Source: Spizellomyces punctatus DAOM BR117 (taxonomy: Eukaryota > Chytridiomycota > Chytridiomycetes > Spizellomycetales > Spizellomycetaceae). From it: DNA of 64,000 bases. The translations under genes and the position numbers were made by a program. The stretch's first letter is position 1, and each line of letters begins with the position of its first letter. The stretch covers positions 81,654 to 145,653 of the forward strand of contig NW_015971548.1 of assembly GCF_000182565.1 (NCBI RefSeq), read 5' to 3'. Positions 23,501 to 36,534 of the stretch are shown piece after piece. The notes below the pieces were generated by a model. That model worked only from the letters and a program-made list of their open reading frames with translations, was not told where the DNA came from and did no database searches.

Positions 23501-26500
23501 NNNNNNNNNNNNNNNNNNNNNNNNNNNNNNNNNNNNNNNNNNNNNNNNNNNNNNNNNNNNNNNNNNNNNNNNNNNNNNNNNNNNNNNNNNNNNNNNNNNN
23601 NNNNCCCCAGCGCGCAAAAGTTCTGGGATATGAAGGGACCAGTATTGCTGGGAGGTCGTGCGGATTGCGGCCAATACTGGCATAGGCATCTTAAATGAAC
23701 GATACTCTGACATTTTGACAAACCTGGCATTTGACGGCCATCAAGGAGCGACGTGGTCGGTTCTTACAAACTACATTGCATTACTTCAAATATGGCTTGA
23801 GGAGGTGAAAGAATCGCCAAAGCTGTGGGATGACATGGAAGCCGATTGGATTGTAGAAGAAATTGAGAGTCGAGGTTTACTTTTCCTCTGTTCGCAAGTT
23901 CCTTCTGTCCGAAAGCAAGCTATCCGGATCCTCCAATTCGCTGACCAATTTGAGAGGGCGTTGAAAGGGCGCCCGATGGATGATTTGGAGGAGCAATTTC
24001 CTGGTTTAACAAAAGCTGAGGCTCGACGCCAGACTCTCCGTCGGCAGTCTCGCAATGACTTGCGCAGGCAGTACACATTGCAGCGCAACGTTTACAACGC
24101 ACAGATGGACGTCGGACGGAGCCGCATTGGACGCATCATGGAAGAATGCGGGCCAGACCTCGTGCGAAGACACTATCATGATCCCGTATTGGCTGCATCT
24201 ACGCGTAGCGAACATCAAAAACTACAACAACAGCAAAGGCAGCAACAGTACCTCAATGTCGTCTCTGCTAAAGATACCCTCATTCATATTGCCGGTTCTG
24301 ACGTTCAGCAGGATGCGATTATATGGAACCGGTGTTTCCCCGATCTGATAAAATGGTGCTTTCAATATGCGAGCCCGAGGACGCTGCAGCTGTGTTTGCG
24401 CGATGTATGCTCAAGATTACTTGTAATGCAGGCTAGCATTGTTTCAGCTGCCGAACAAACCGGCGGAGCGGGAAAAGTTAGTACAGGAACAGTGAAATGG
24501 GCCAATGACCGTACGGGCTTTGGTGGCAGTGGAACCAACAAAGGGCTAACGGGCACTGTGCTCAGTCTGACAGATGAGATGGTGGATCAATGGAAAGTCT
24601 ACATGGTCTTTGCGTGTGCCAGCATTGAGATTACCCGCGCGACTGCTGAGACGAGCGCGGGGCACGGCGTGGTTGGAGTGAGCGGGTCATTTTTGGAGCG
24701 AGATCGAACGGATCCTTTTTCGATGGAGCCAGGTGCTCCACAGAGGCTTCTTTCCAAAGCTACTGGAAGTGCACAGCCCATTGCCTCCGCCCACCAACTC
24801 TTTCAAATGGTGTTTCCACTTCTCTCCAGTGAACGCTCCTCAATTCGACAAGCGGCCGTGACCTCACTCGGCGCGATTCATTGGCTCAGTTATCAGACTT
24901 TTCTGGAAGACGTCCAATCTTATATGAAATCGGTGGTGGATGACCTGAGGGCAAAAGCTGCTATGGGTAAGGGTGAAAACAAGGACAGTGGTCGCAAGGC
25001 CGGATCTAGTCAGGCGCTTGCGCAAACAGCACAAACCAAACGTTTCGAACGCGTACGCATGGAACTCACCCACGTTCTCTCGCTTGTTGCGGATTTTGTG
25101 GACCACGTCCAATACCGCCGAAATGACTCTCTTATGACTGGTGTCATCACATATATTCGCGAAATGGCCCGATTCCTCTCTGACGCGGATGTTCAATTGG
25201 AGTGGGACCATCAGATGCTGCGTTACTATTACAGTGGCTTCATCGAGCGATTTTACGACCATCTCGTGGCAGCTGTTGACAGTTCAGATGACGGAACAAA
25301 TTTCAGCAGAGAGTCGGAAAATATGGAACGGTATATGCCTTACGATCTACGGCTGGGATTATTCCGTCTCTTTGAACAATGGTGTGGTTACGGGCAATAT
25401 CGTGGAAGAACCCGTGAAAGAGAAGCAAAAATGATGCTTTCCGTGCTTGATCAGGTGAAGGATATCCGGGAAAGAGGCGCATTGACCTCAACAATGGAGG
25501 AACAGCGAAAGGCGCTGGAAACTGCTTCCCTCAAAGCGATGGCTGCGTTATGCAAAGGACCTATTGTCAATCCACGCGATTCTGCTGTAGGATTCGAGTT
25601 CAAAGCACTCGTTTCGTGGATTGACTCTATCTTCGCGTCACCAGATGAAAAGTTCCATGTCATTGCGCGAGCAGCTCTGGAAGCTCTCCTTACGCACAAT
25701 CGAAAAAACGAACAGCTTTTAAGCGATGTCGTACGGCAATGCTACATCGGGGATGTTCACAGCAATGTAACTGTCGGGTATTTCATGGCACTTGTGGATA
25801 TTTTCGTTCGGGAGGAGGCGTATCCTTGCGCACCTTCCCGAATGTGTGCACTTGCCCTTTACAAAGCCGGTGATCCGAACCTTCACATACGACGTGGATC
25901 CGTTCGCCTGCTGCGCGCAATAGAAAATCGTTTCTGGGGCGACAAGACGAATAAAGCCAAGTATGGCGTTGTGCGCAACCTGGTGAAGGAGTTCTTCGGT
26001 CCTCCTCCACAACTGTCAGATCTCGATGCCCATATGCTGGAGCATCGATTGGATCCAGATGGAAACGATGGTTGGGATGACGAAGCTGCCATCATGGCTG
26101 CGATGGCTTTGATTGACGAAGAGCATGCTACGTATGAAGCCGCTGCCATTGCCAGCTCTTTACCGATTGTGTATAAATATGCACAGGCAATGGTGTCCGC
26201 CAGACTGGCGAGCGAGCGAGGTGAAATGACTCACGAGGTTGGCGTCCCATGTAATGGTTGAGTTTTCGCCAATTTTGCTAATTGTTTTATCTTGTTGTTA
26301 GATGCTATCGGAAATGGTTTTGATCTCTGAGCTGGTAGCAAACGGAAATGGGCAAAAATCAGGAAACCCTCATGGAGTACGGGATATCCTTATCTTCATG
26401 GTTCCTTGGGTTCGAAATGTCGAGTTGGCACCGATCCCTACCGACGGAGCTCTTAGGGGCACTTCCGAAATCGTGATGACCAACCTATTCTATTTGACCG

Positions 26501-29500
26501 TGAAGTATGGTGACGAATATGTCACGGAGATTGAAAACCTGTGGGCGCAGCTTGTTGAGCCAGTCACGGAATCAAACGAGGGTAACGATGGTGATCGTGA
26601 GGCCGGTGCGGAAGATTTGCGATCCCAATCCCGTGATGGCGCAGATTCGGAAGCATATGCTATCATTGAGCGTCACGTTAGTACAGCCGTTGAGTACTTG
26701 CTCAATGTCGGCGTGCAAAAACGCAACCCCAATTTTGTTCGGCATGCGAAGAAGGTTATGGTGTACCTGGCAAGAACTCTGGCGTGCGCACAGCTGGTTG
26801 ACGCCCTCGTCGAGCGCATTACTCCGCAAAGTCTGGTGCCAAGCGGGATATCGGGTGATACATCTACGCCGGCGATTGAAATGACCAAAACGAAACACCT
26901 TCCACGTCCACCTCTGTACATGGCTGACTTGGAGCAAGTATTGATAGATATGCCGAAGCGGCCTGCCTTTTCCAAGGGGCAGCTTGCATGTGTTCTCCTT
27001 GTGGACCTAGCTGTGGAAGTTGGAGCAGCCCTGAGGCCACACCTACCACTTTTGTTGCACATCATTTTTGTTCAACTCGATCACTTCATTACCCTTATAT
27101 GTGAGCAAAACCGGCTGCTGCTCATCAACCTCATCCAGTCAATCGTCCCACGTGATGTTGCTGGTGAACATATCGATACAGTCCACGCTGCTCTCAGCTT
27201 GAAAGAAGGAAAGCGGCTCTGGCCTTACGAGGATATCACGCCGAAAAATCACGATATCGAATCTGAACATCAGCTTGGTGCATTGGTCGTCGATGTTCTG
27301 GATCTTCTGTCGGTGGTTGACTGTGATCTTGTCCAATCTTGGGGCGAGACTGCTCTCGCGTGGGCGACGAGTTGTCCTGTTCGACATGTTGCGTGTCGTT
27401 CACTTCAAATTTTCCGAACTCTAATGCCAGCCTTCAGTCAAAGGATGCTCGGGGAACTCTTGCAACGGTTGGCAAATACGTTGGCGGATCCCACGGAGGA
27501 GATACAGGGGTTTGCCCTGGAGAACATCATGACGCTTACGGCAATGATTGACAGTCTTGATGGGTATCGATTGATACTGTTTCCTCAATTTTTCTGGGCC
27601 GCAGTAGCATGCATTCATTCGCCCCACGAGTGGGAATACTTGGAAGGCGTCAGGCTGTTGGAGAAGATTCTCAAAAAACTGAACCTAGATGATCCTAGTT
27701 GTCGCAATATTCTGCTCATCAACCTACCAACGAAATGGAGAGGACAATTTACGGGTTTGCAGTCGCTACTGTTGCGGGGGCTTTCGTCTTCCGTTACAGA
27801 ACAGTCATCACTGCGACTAATCAATTCGCTCGTGTTTCTGGATGACGGGTCTCTGGTCGACACGTCCAACACCCGAGTCCTGTTTACTCTTTTAGCGAAC
27901 CTTCCTCGCTGGATGCAAACTTTTGAGGCCGACCCGAGTGCGGAGGGCGGAAAGGCGGCAGGAGCGACTATAGAGGAATGCACAGCTGTGGCTGCCGCCA
28001 TTTCAGAGTTTGTTGGGAAGAAAGGACACGCTGGTATTGCCCGGTTGATGTCTTCTTACGCCAAGCAACGATTCAGGAGCAAAGAAGATTTCCTGAGGCA
28101 GTTCCTATCCTTGATCAAGGACGCCTTCTTTCCTACTCATGAGGTGGATGCCCTTCAATTTCTCATGGGGTTATTATCCAATTCCCACCGATTTTACCGA
28201 CGACGTGTCCTGGCCATTATCAAGTTTATGTTGCCTACGCTGGACTCTTGCAGGCCGGCATTTGGTGGTGGCGGTCAACCGCTACTGGCCCTAAACAGCC
28301 TTGATGAGGAGCTGATTGCACCTCTTCTGACAATATTGCAAACGGATCTGGCTATAGAAGCATTGGAAGTGCTGGATGAAGCGCTTTCGGGGACGATAGC
28401 CATCGGGGAGTCGAACCTTCGGTTGGTGTTTGGTGGGAAAAGCATCTACAAAATTGCCCGTGAAGGCGGCGCGCAGGTAGATGCCTTACCGGCAATGTTG
28501 GCGAGTCCAGCGATTAACAACACCACCGAAACTGTTGAAGACAGTGGCTGGCGTGTAAAGGACTTCAACGCCACTGCACGGGTGGCCCGATACAATATGA
28601 CCGGGGTTGCGTCGACTTGTGGAGGTGCGCACGACCTTGCCGGCTTAGGGAGAAAAACCAGTTACAGTGGAGGTGTCGCGGATCGAGACAGTGGACGGGG
28701 CGTCCGACCTAGTCCGACCAGCAATATTTTGGTAGGAGGCAGTACCAGAGAACGACGTGGATCCCAGCCAGACAAGATATTGAATGACCAAAGCGCAAGC
28801 GGAAAACTGGAGCTATGGGCATTGGATGACGTGAATGGAAATTTACTGGACACATTGAACGACCTTAATGCTTTCTTTGGCCAGGACGACAATTTTGAGC
28901 AGGACTTTGAGGAATCAGGAGTGATAGCTGGCTCACAGTCGCAGCGAAATAGCGCGGGATTTGATGGGGAGAGCATTTCGGGAATATTTACTAGCTCCAA
29001 TAGTTCATTATCGACCGAAACTGTTACTGGTGAAACGGTGGCTAAAAGCCGTAAAGTGTCGCTGAGTTCCCTGCATAGCGAGGTCTCCTATTCTGCAGAA
29101 TCACTGGGGCCAGCGCTCACTCGAGATACCTCCATGTCATCTTTATTTGTAAATGGTATACTTGGAGACTATGACCCTTTTGGAAACGGACATGATGAGG
29201 ACGACGACGACGAGGTCAGTACTGAGACAAGTGTAGATGGGCGGAGACATGGACGCTCTATGGGCCATGGTCGCTCGGCTTCTGCTGCACTTGCGCCATT
29301 GCCAGATACTAGTATACCGGGCTCGACAATGACAACACCTGCACGAAGGCTTCTTTCCCAACATGGCGCATTAGCGTTCGTGACGTTCCGGATCCAGACG
29401 CGGTATGAGCAGCTGGTGCAAGATGCTGAGTTTGGTCATTGGTTACGTGCGGATTTGGCGGGGGTTCTCAGGGTGGACAGCGAACGGGTGGTTCTTGAGA

Positions 29501-30755
29501 GAGTGGAAGCTGAGGTTGGAGCAAACGGGGGCGTTTTGGTAACTGCCGCCGTGAAAGGCGAGGAAGAGGGTGGTGGTGGTATTGAGAGTGCTGCGTATGC
29601 CGAAGAGCTGGCTGCCTTGATTGTTGGAGGTGAAGAAGAGGGCGATGAAGGCAAAGCCTTGTATCAAGGAGTGGTCACATACAACGTAGATAAGACATGG
29701 ATACCAGAGATCCTCATCGGTGAGTATCTAATGATATACTGTTATTTTGCCAGTGCTCTCTTCCGTTGCTGACCATTGGATGCGGTGCTCACAACTAGGA
29801 TTTATGGGAATCACAGTTCCATATCTGCCCGAGGGTTTGCGGTATGAACTCCCTTACCGCCAACAACATCGCCGAGATCTCAAGCTACAGTCTTTACCAT
29901 CGTCACCCATACCGAACCCTCATCCATTAACACCACCTCTGGAACCGACCCGTACTCAGCCCTCCCTGGAACAAAACCAACGCACAGTCCTCACCGCAGA
30001 GACAGCCATAGAAGTCTTTCGAATTTTCCCTGCGTCATTTGAGTTGGTTGTTCAGCTACTGGAAGACTGGCTAGGATTCGCTGGGGATTTATTGAGCAGC
30101 GGAGTGAGAAGTAAGGAGATCGAACGGCTCGCGGCGATGGTGGGCGGAATGCGGAATGTAGAGGATGGAAATGTTTACAAGCCACCATTGGTTGGGGATG
30201 GTGAGGATGGAGAACAGGCTTTGGAAGGTGTTGCAGAGAGACTTTTGGCTTATCAGCAGGTGTGTATCGTGACAACGCCTACACCGGAACCGTTGTGAAG
30301 ATCGAGTAAAAATGTCCAGTATTGACCATTTTTCCTTTGTTTACTTTTTGTATGCAGGTGGACCCAGACTACCTACAGGCCTTCCTCGACGCGCGGCAGC
30401 GTCATGTGACAGTCATGAATTCGCAAGTGTCTGGCTACCTTTCCCGCCGACACGCCATGAGCGAACTTGGCGACATGAGCAACGCGGTGGAACGGGAACG
30501 GGTAGTGGGCGAGGCTATGGAACTGGCAAGTCAAGTGGTGAAATTGTATTTGGAGGTATTGCAATTGGAGGGACTTTTGGAACGATTTTTGGGTGTCGGA
30601 CAGGTGAGGCTTTGTGTTTTCTTTTTCTTGCATTGGCTGATGGTCGTCTGCACGTATTCAAGTTTGATTCTTTCATAATACAGGAACGGCGCACACGCGA
30701 AATGGCTGTTGCACGGGAGTGTTGTGAGGTTTGCGTGACCATACGGACTGCATAA
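20501..30755 (+). CDS. mor2: Cell morphogenesis protein, Tao3/Mor2/furry family (interrupted by assembly gap)
   Basis: This giant HEAT/armadillo-type scaffold of about 3000 aa supports NDR/LATS kinase (Cbk1/Orb6) signalling for polarised growth. The N-terminal exons are 20501-20872, 20982-21157, 21222-21285, 21356-21486, 21556-21636, 21712-21820, 21859-22020 and 22080-22178, then a long exon from 22244. All these junctions keep frame. Family blocks include RAAELKVNTLMHLQ, LCRVLTAIIQRLTRETLPDD, KHWGDFTELCVKQLRDKLLR and GVRDILIFMVPWVRNVELA. Later exons are a long one ending at 26237, 26302-29719, 29799-30259, 30358-30603 and 30684-30755. Splicing between about 23130 and 23660 cannot be resolved, because frames change next to the N run at 23287-23604. 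The intron at 26238-26301 has an atypical donor (GTTGGC). Ser-rich stretches near 28800-29350 look like regulatory inserts. Confidence 0.92.
23287..23604. other. Assembly gap (run of N)
   Basis: 318 unknown bases lie inside the furry-family gene. Reading frames spanning it are artefacts of the N run. Confidence 0.99.
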
Positions 30756-31674
30756 GAGTTTTCAAAAGGACTTTATCTTTCACTTTCCATCGAATGGATC
30801 CCAAAAACAAACTTGTGTGGACATTGGAGCGATACTGTACAGTTCTTTTTTTATTGTTATTCGGAAATGTTAGTTGTGGGGTGTTGATGGTGTTGATGGG
30901 CGTGTGTTTGGAGGGAAAGTTTGTACATTGTATTTTTTCATGTGTTTTTTAATATACTTTGTAATTTACAAGAAGCAGTAAAGGAAATTTGGTTTAAATG
31001 TCCAGATGAACTATGGATGTGCAGTGACGAAACGTCTTTCTGGATTTTCAACGGAATTTCAAGTTCCAAGATGGAGGATATGATTGTTGGTATTTGCCTT
31101 CATCGTCTTTGGATAGCTATTTGCTCGCGAATTCATGGTTCAATACCGTTGAGGACAGTGAGTATATTAAACCGTCGGTAGGCACGCACCCACCCGACCC
31201 ATTGAAATTGACTCTCAGGTTAAAAAGTTGGTGTGGCATGTCGTTTCTGTGTTTTAAGTTTAAGAGGGCAATTGGGTAATCACCCGGACCCATAACTTCA
31301 ACAGTTGTTCAGCCTCAGATAGATCATGTAGACACTAGGAAATATGAACATGATATGCTCCTGCTCGTTCGCATTAAACGAAGAGAGAGTGCAAAACAAT
31401 GCTCTCCATTCATCTCTAGCGTAACACCGCTAACGTCCTCAGCCGGAGCACATCAAAGTAACGAGAGCTACACGATGGGGAATGAGGGGTACCATTATGA
31501 GGCTCATCTCAATAGCAGATGTGATCTAGCAGACAGTGGTGTCCTTGTGGTAGCAAGTGAGCCAAACTAATGCTAACGTCTACAAGTCGTCTCATCAGGT
31601 TGGAAACCGGCGGCATAAATGTGTGGATGACCAGCAACCACACGTCGTAAACCCAAGACAGCGTGATAGGGGTA
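30756..31674. other. Intergenic between convergent genes
   Basis: This AT-rich stretch lies between the 3' ends of the furry-family gene and the minus-strand membrane protein gene. Short ORFs are present, but none has a recognisable domain. Confidence 0.4.
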
Positions 31675-33485
31675 TCATCGAGGTTTGTTGGAAGATCCCG
31701 GAAGCAAGCTGGAAAGTCGGGGAAACTCCGTCGATGTGTCAATGTAAAATTCTTCCAATATATTCTCAATAGCGCGAAGGCGGTCATGGTCTGTAGGTAG
31801 CGGCTGCTGGGCTTCAAGGCATACTGCCGGTTCGTCAAGGGTATAGGTTTTCCAAACAACATCGCCAGGGCTCTCTTTTGTGGACGGAGACCATGATCGA
31901 TGGGATTTGGGGGTTTGTGCGTTGGTGTCCGGCATAACGTCTACCGTAATTGGTGGTGCGTTCGAGTTGAGGTTTGTTTCAATAAGGGTTGTATTCTTCC
32001 CGTACTTTGACTGGAGGTAAGTACGCAACTGGATGCTGAACAACTTGTGAACAATGCCAAAGGGTTGAAGTCTGCGTGAGCCAAATAGGATCAAGAAAAT
32101 GGTACCTGGTACCTGTCGGTGAGAAAAAAAAACGTCCAAAGCCCTCCATCAACAAAACCATTGAACTTACTTAGAAACGAAAAAACACCTCCCATTGTCA
32201 CGAATATATCTAGAATGGTGATCGATCGCACTTCTTGGCTAACGGGAACTTGGAATAGGTTGGGATTGTTGGCTTCCGTAAGGAGATTGGAAGGGCTGAT
32301 GCGGACATATATGCTATATACGACGTTAGGTCCAACGCTGCATGACGGTCTAAAACAAACCAGGATTTTTCACCTTGAGTGGTGGGACGTTCTCTGATTG
32401 TAAGGTGTTAGAGATTGAACCCAATAGTAAGCCAAACTGTTTCCCATTGACCATTGAAGAATTGTTTGCGGTTCCCGTCCCATTTTCTCCGCAGCTTGAT
32501 ACTGTAAAAAGAGACTCATAGAAGTGTTGTATAAGACTTCCGATGGAAGGAACTGGAGTTGGCTAGTTGGGGCTTCGCGCGGGAATATGGCCGCTGTAAG
32601 CCGATCCAGTCTCGGGGGCCATACATTGCCATCGTCCTTTGTTCTGTTGGAGGGGTCATAATCATAGCTGTGGAATACACGAACTCCACAATCAGAGAAA
32701 GTAGAAAACAACGCCAAGGAAATCTATGAGCGCACCCGCAACTAATCGCAGAAATATATTTGGTGGGATCGCTGGTTGATGAAGGCGCATAGGCAGAAAA
32801 GCGGAGTCGACCGAGCGGTGAAAATCGGTGGCAGGGAATCGTTGCATTCGTATCCCACTAAAAAGACATTGTCGTTCAATTAAGCTGGAAGCGCAGAGAC
32901 ATGCATCGCTGTCGATTTCCGATACCTACCATGACATTGCCGCCGTCTTGAGGAAAGGTAAAAGGTGCGACATATTGAGACAAAGGGACAGGCGTCCCGA
33001 CCGTGGCGTCTTTTCCAAGGACTTCTCCAAAGCATACGGGATTAGCATCGCCGGCCAAGAAGCTCGTAGCCGCCGGGACATTGTAGTATTGGGCGTTCAT
33101 GCAGAAAACCATTTCTGAAACGAGAGAATGATCGAGGGCAGTAAAAATGTTGTTTAATGGCTTTTGCAATAATAGTGAACAACAGAGTTGGGACTACCTG
33201 GCACCGCCAGTCCTATGCTGCTAAGAGAGTTTCTGACGAGAGGCACCTTTCGAAAGAAGACGATAAGATGAACATGATAAATAAAAGTTTCCCTCAAGCT
33301 TTCGGCATGATCAGGAAGGATGGATCTACCTGAGTGACATAACGGTGAAGGTTAATCGCGATGGCCCCCAGAAAGAGCACCACGATGGCTGCCAGTGTTA
33401 AGTTGCGGAGGTAGCGGATTGGCTTTGGCAAGTGGATGGATGATGGGGACAGCCCCGGCGACCGGGTTGATAACGAGATTTTCAT
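31675..33485 (-). CDS. Multi-exon integral membrane protein of unknown family
   Basis: Exons on the minus strand include 33485-33330, 33246-33198, 33114-32930 and one starting at 32857. Further coding blocks cover about 32717-32400 and 32330-32175, and a last exon ends at 31675. The N-terminus is cytoplasm-like and followed by one clear membrane helix (LTLAAIVVLFLGAIAINL). The central part is polar and probably extracellular, with NATIPC and YNTS glycosylation-type sites. The C-terminal region has a second hydrophobic segment across a splice junction (ITILDIFVTMGGVFSFL joined to STIFLILFGSRRLQPFG). A polar tail of about 110 residues follows. The junction between the exon at 32857 and the block starting near 32717 is not resolved: no GT-AG pair there restores frame, so a sequencing error or frameshift is possible. 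I do not recognise the family. The topology suggests a surface receptor or anchor, but this is inference. Confidence 0.65.
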
Positions 33486-34624
33486 AAAAGACTTGTGTTA
33501 TGAGGAAATGAAGAAACCGATGGGCCGAAAAGTCGTTGCAGGCGGTAGTAAAGCCCTCAATGATGCCGACGGTATTTTGTCACTATTTGTTTATCCATGC
33601 CCATAAACGTAGATGTCGCTCTCCCTTCCAAACAAAATGTTGCCCCCAAAAAAAAATAAAAAAAAAAATAACTTGAGCACCAAGATGATGATTATAATAA
33701 TGTTTTTTTGGCCGTCATTTGGATGGAGATTGGTAAAAGCACGCAAAAGGAAGATGGTGCATTTTGGCATGATAAGCAGGTGGGCGGCGAACCATTTGGG
33801 GAGGGAGGCTCCACAGAATAAACAAAAGCGTGCCAGCAAACCAAGAGGGAAGCGAACAATTGCGGTAAATGGCAGACTAAAAAAAAAGAGAGCAAAAAAC
33901 TTCATTTTCCGTCTCTGGCGGGGGACATTTCAAAGACCAACTTGTTGCACGCCACGGCCCACTACGGCCCGCCCCGTTGACGGTTGACGGGGGACGGCCA
34001 GTACGGACAATCCGCCGGGACTGGCCATCCGCAAAACGATGGGGGGGAGGACTTGTCAAGTTTTTTGGAACAAGAAATCATTTTTCTTTTTGCCAAGAAC
34101 ACTTGCATGCACACATATACCGCACGCAGGAGGCAATCATCAAAAGGGCATGATACCCCACACGTACCACGTTGAACGGAGTTGCCGTATGTTTTTAGCC
34201 GTCGTGCTCGTTGGCAACTCTGCCAAAAAATCTCGGCAAGTTGGGCCTTGTTGAAAAAATCTTTGAAACTGGCGCTGGAAGGAACATGTCATAACACTCT
34301 GCTCAGCGGAGGGCGCTTCAGAAAAAAAAGTCGAGTGTTCAAAATGGATATTATGGATACTCCCTCCAAAAACTGCGCTTCGCCGATCCCATTGCAGATA
34401 ATGGTAGAATATTGCCCTTGTTTTTGATCATTAATCAAAAAAATGCCAGAAAACAGAAGTTTGACATTCGGAGGGCGCCTGGTTGAACGCCTGCACTTTG
34501 CCAAATGGTTACCACGAGCGCATACAAAAAAAAGAAAAAGCATATCGCAGCAGACGGTTGGTGACTTTTATTAGGAGCCCATCGGTATCGGTGGTCTCCA
34601 TCGTCGTCCGTCCATCGGTGACTG
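33486..34624. promoter_or_regulatory. Divergent promoter region
   Basis: 1.1 kb lies between two divergently transcribed genes for membrane or surface proteins. It contains A-rich runs at about 33650-33670 and 34325. The Lys/Arg-rich ORF at 33613-33987 looks like chance. Confidence 0.4.
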
Positions 34625-36534
34625 ATGAACGCCAACTCTTCAAGAATGCTGGAGATATTTCTGTTGGCGATTGTCAGCGGGCTCCCCGGCATCGTTGCCC
34701 AGTTAATAATTGGGATCAAATACGTCAATCGAACATCCCCATATCTTCTAGGAAATGGCAGTTTCATCGACAACAACAGCACCAATCCCTTCCGAGAACC
34801 AAATCGCACTGTATATAACCTGATACCTCCAGAATTGGTTCCCGCTCACAACGGACAGCCCATTCCTAAAGCATTTTGGGATGAATACTTTCATTGGGCG
34901 CACCGCGATAAAGAGCCAGATTACCAGCCGGCTCTGAATTTCACTAAACGAGGGCAAATCCGTTATGGAGAATACTGCTGGCCGTGCCCGTAAGGCGTGC
35001 CTTGTTCCTTTGAACCGTGTATCAAACTCACTGAACATTTCTCATCACAAATTCCAGTTACACTGTTCAAAAAAAGTACTGCAGTGACAAGTGCCCACCG
35101 CCATTCCGGGAAGACCGTCGTTCAGGGACGGAATTCGTCGCGTATAAATATCCTGTGGCCGCTGACCCTGAGCGAATGGCCGGAGCATTCCCGATTAATC
35201 AGCGCTGGACGGTTTTGAAAGAGTGTAATCAGTGTATAAGAGAGAAAGAGACCGTAATCCCAGAAGTCACAACGTGCCTAAAGTAAGTTTGGAATCCGCA
35301 CAGATGCGTAGCGAGTGGCTTACATCTTTCTCTACTAGATGCTTGGATTATTACTCCTCATCTTTGCAAGGAATATGGCCTTTCAACCCTTTTCGAGACT
35401 TTCCCAAGTTGATCAATCAACCTGTTGTGGTGACCAATCACTATAAAACTGTGTGCAATGGAACTCGATCGGTCAATGCTACGTGTTTGATCCAGTCCTT
35501 GAATTACGATGGACTTTACCACCTCGATGAAATGGTGAGGCAAGAAAGGCTAACTTCTTGTGGAATGGACTTGACGTTAAACCCAGTCTATCCCAGAACT
35601 GCACTACGGCACTCCCTCCCGAGTGTGTTCAGGTTATCGCACCTCCAGGCAAAAATTTGCCAAATGGTTCTCCAACGAACACGGACGTTCTTCCGCCTGA
35701 TATTTGCCCTACGATTCCAGGAACCCCGGGAACATGCGATGGTGGACCAGATACCAATATGTAAGATATTATCGTGTGGTGACCGTAACTCTGTAAGTGC
35801 ACTGTTGGCTCATCTAAAGTCCTCCCGGTGAAAGCCCTGTCGATCCTGGTCCTGAAGACCCCAGCAACCCCACCAACCCTGGACATCGTGAACCCGATCC
35901 AAGTAACCCTGGAAGTGGCAATCCCGGCAATCCCAGCCCTCCTGTAATTGGGAATCCCAGCAATCCAAGCGCCCCCGTACTGGGCAATCCAAACAATCCG
36001 ACCAATCCTGGAATTGGCAATCCCGGCATTCCTGGCACTCCGAGCATACCTGGAAGTGGTAACCCCAGGCTTCCACTTGGAAGTGGCAGTGCCCTCCCTG
36101 GTCTTCCGGGCCAAATAGGTACACCCAACGGAATGATCCCGGATAGCCCTGGCAGCTACGGATACAATAGCCCGTCCAGCACGCAACCATCGTCTGGCGG
36201 CGCTGGCACCGGGGTTATCTCGGGACAGGGGAGCACTGGGCCGTCAATAGCAAATCCAGTTAACAACAGACCTGGTGGTCCTTCCAGCAGTACCCAAACT
36301 GTACCCGGCAGCGGTGACACAAATACATCTGGATCATCAACCCCAACGGGAGATCAGTCAGGACCCCATACTGGTAGGATACAAAAACGTGGTGCCTAGC
36401 ACAGTTCAAGTTTACTTATTACAAACCTCTTTCCAGGCAAAAAGCCTGTTGGAAATGAAGCTGTCGCTCTGCGCATCGGCCACATCTGGCTTGCGTCATT
36501 GATTGCTGCAGCAGCCAGCCATGTTCTCTACTGA
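34625..36534 (+). CDS. Cys-rich secreted protein with Asn-Pro-Gly/Ser repeat region, probable GPI anchor
   Basis: Six exons (34625-34989, 35058-35282, 35339-35534, 35597-35760, 35820-36373, 36437-36534) sum to 1602 nt, or 533 aa, in frame. The N-terminus has a signal peptide (MLEIFLLAIVSGLPGIVAQ from the second Met at 34646). An N-glycosylation-rich domain follows, with several NxS/T sites. The Cys-rich region has YCWPCPYTVQKKYCSDKCPP, ECNQC, TTCLKC and further Cys to about residue 320. Next come roughly 120 residues of collagen-like low complexity built from NPG, NPS, NPT, GIP and LPG units, then a Ser/Thr/Gly stalk. The protein ends with a short hydrophobic tail (IWLASLIAAAASHVLY) and no charged residues after it, which fits a GPI-anchor signal. 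A cell-surface or wall protein is likely. I recognise no named family. Confidence 0.85.

Noticed and set aside
23140-23730. Several ORFs spanning the N run on both strands
   Set aside because: They exist only because unknown bases contain no stop codons.
33613-33987. 124-codon Lys/Arg-rich ORF
   Set aside because: It sits in a divergent promoter with poly-A tracts. Lys runs come from A-rich DNA, and there is no homology by eye.
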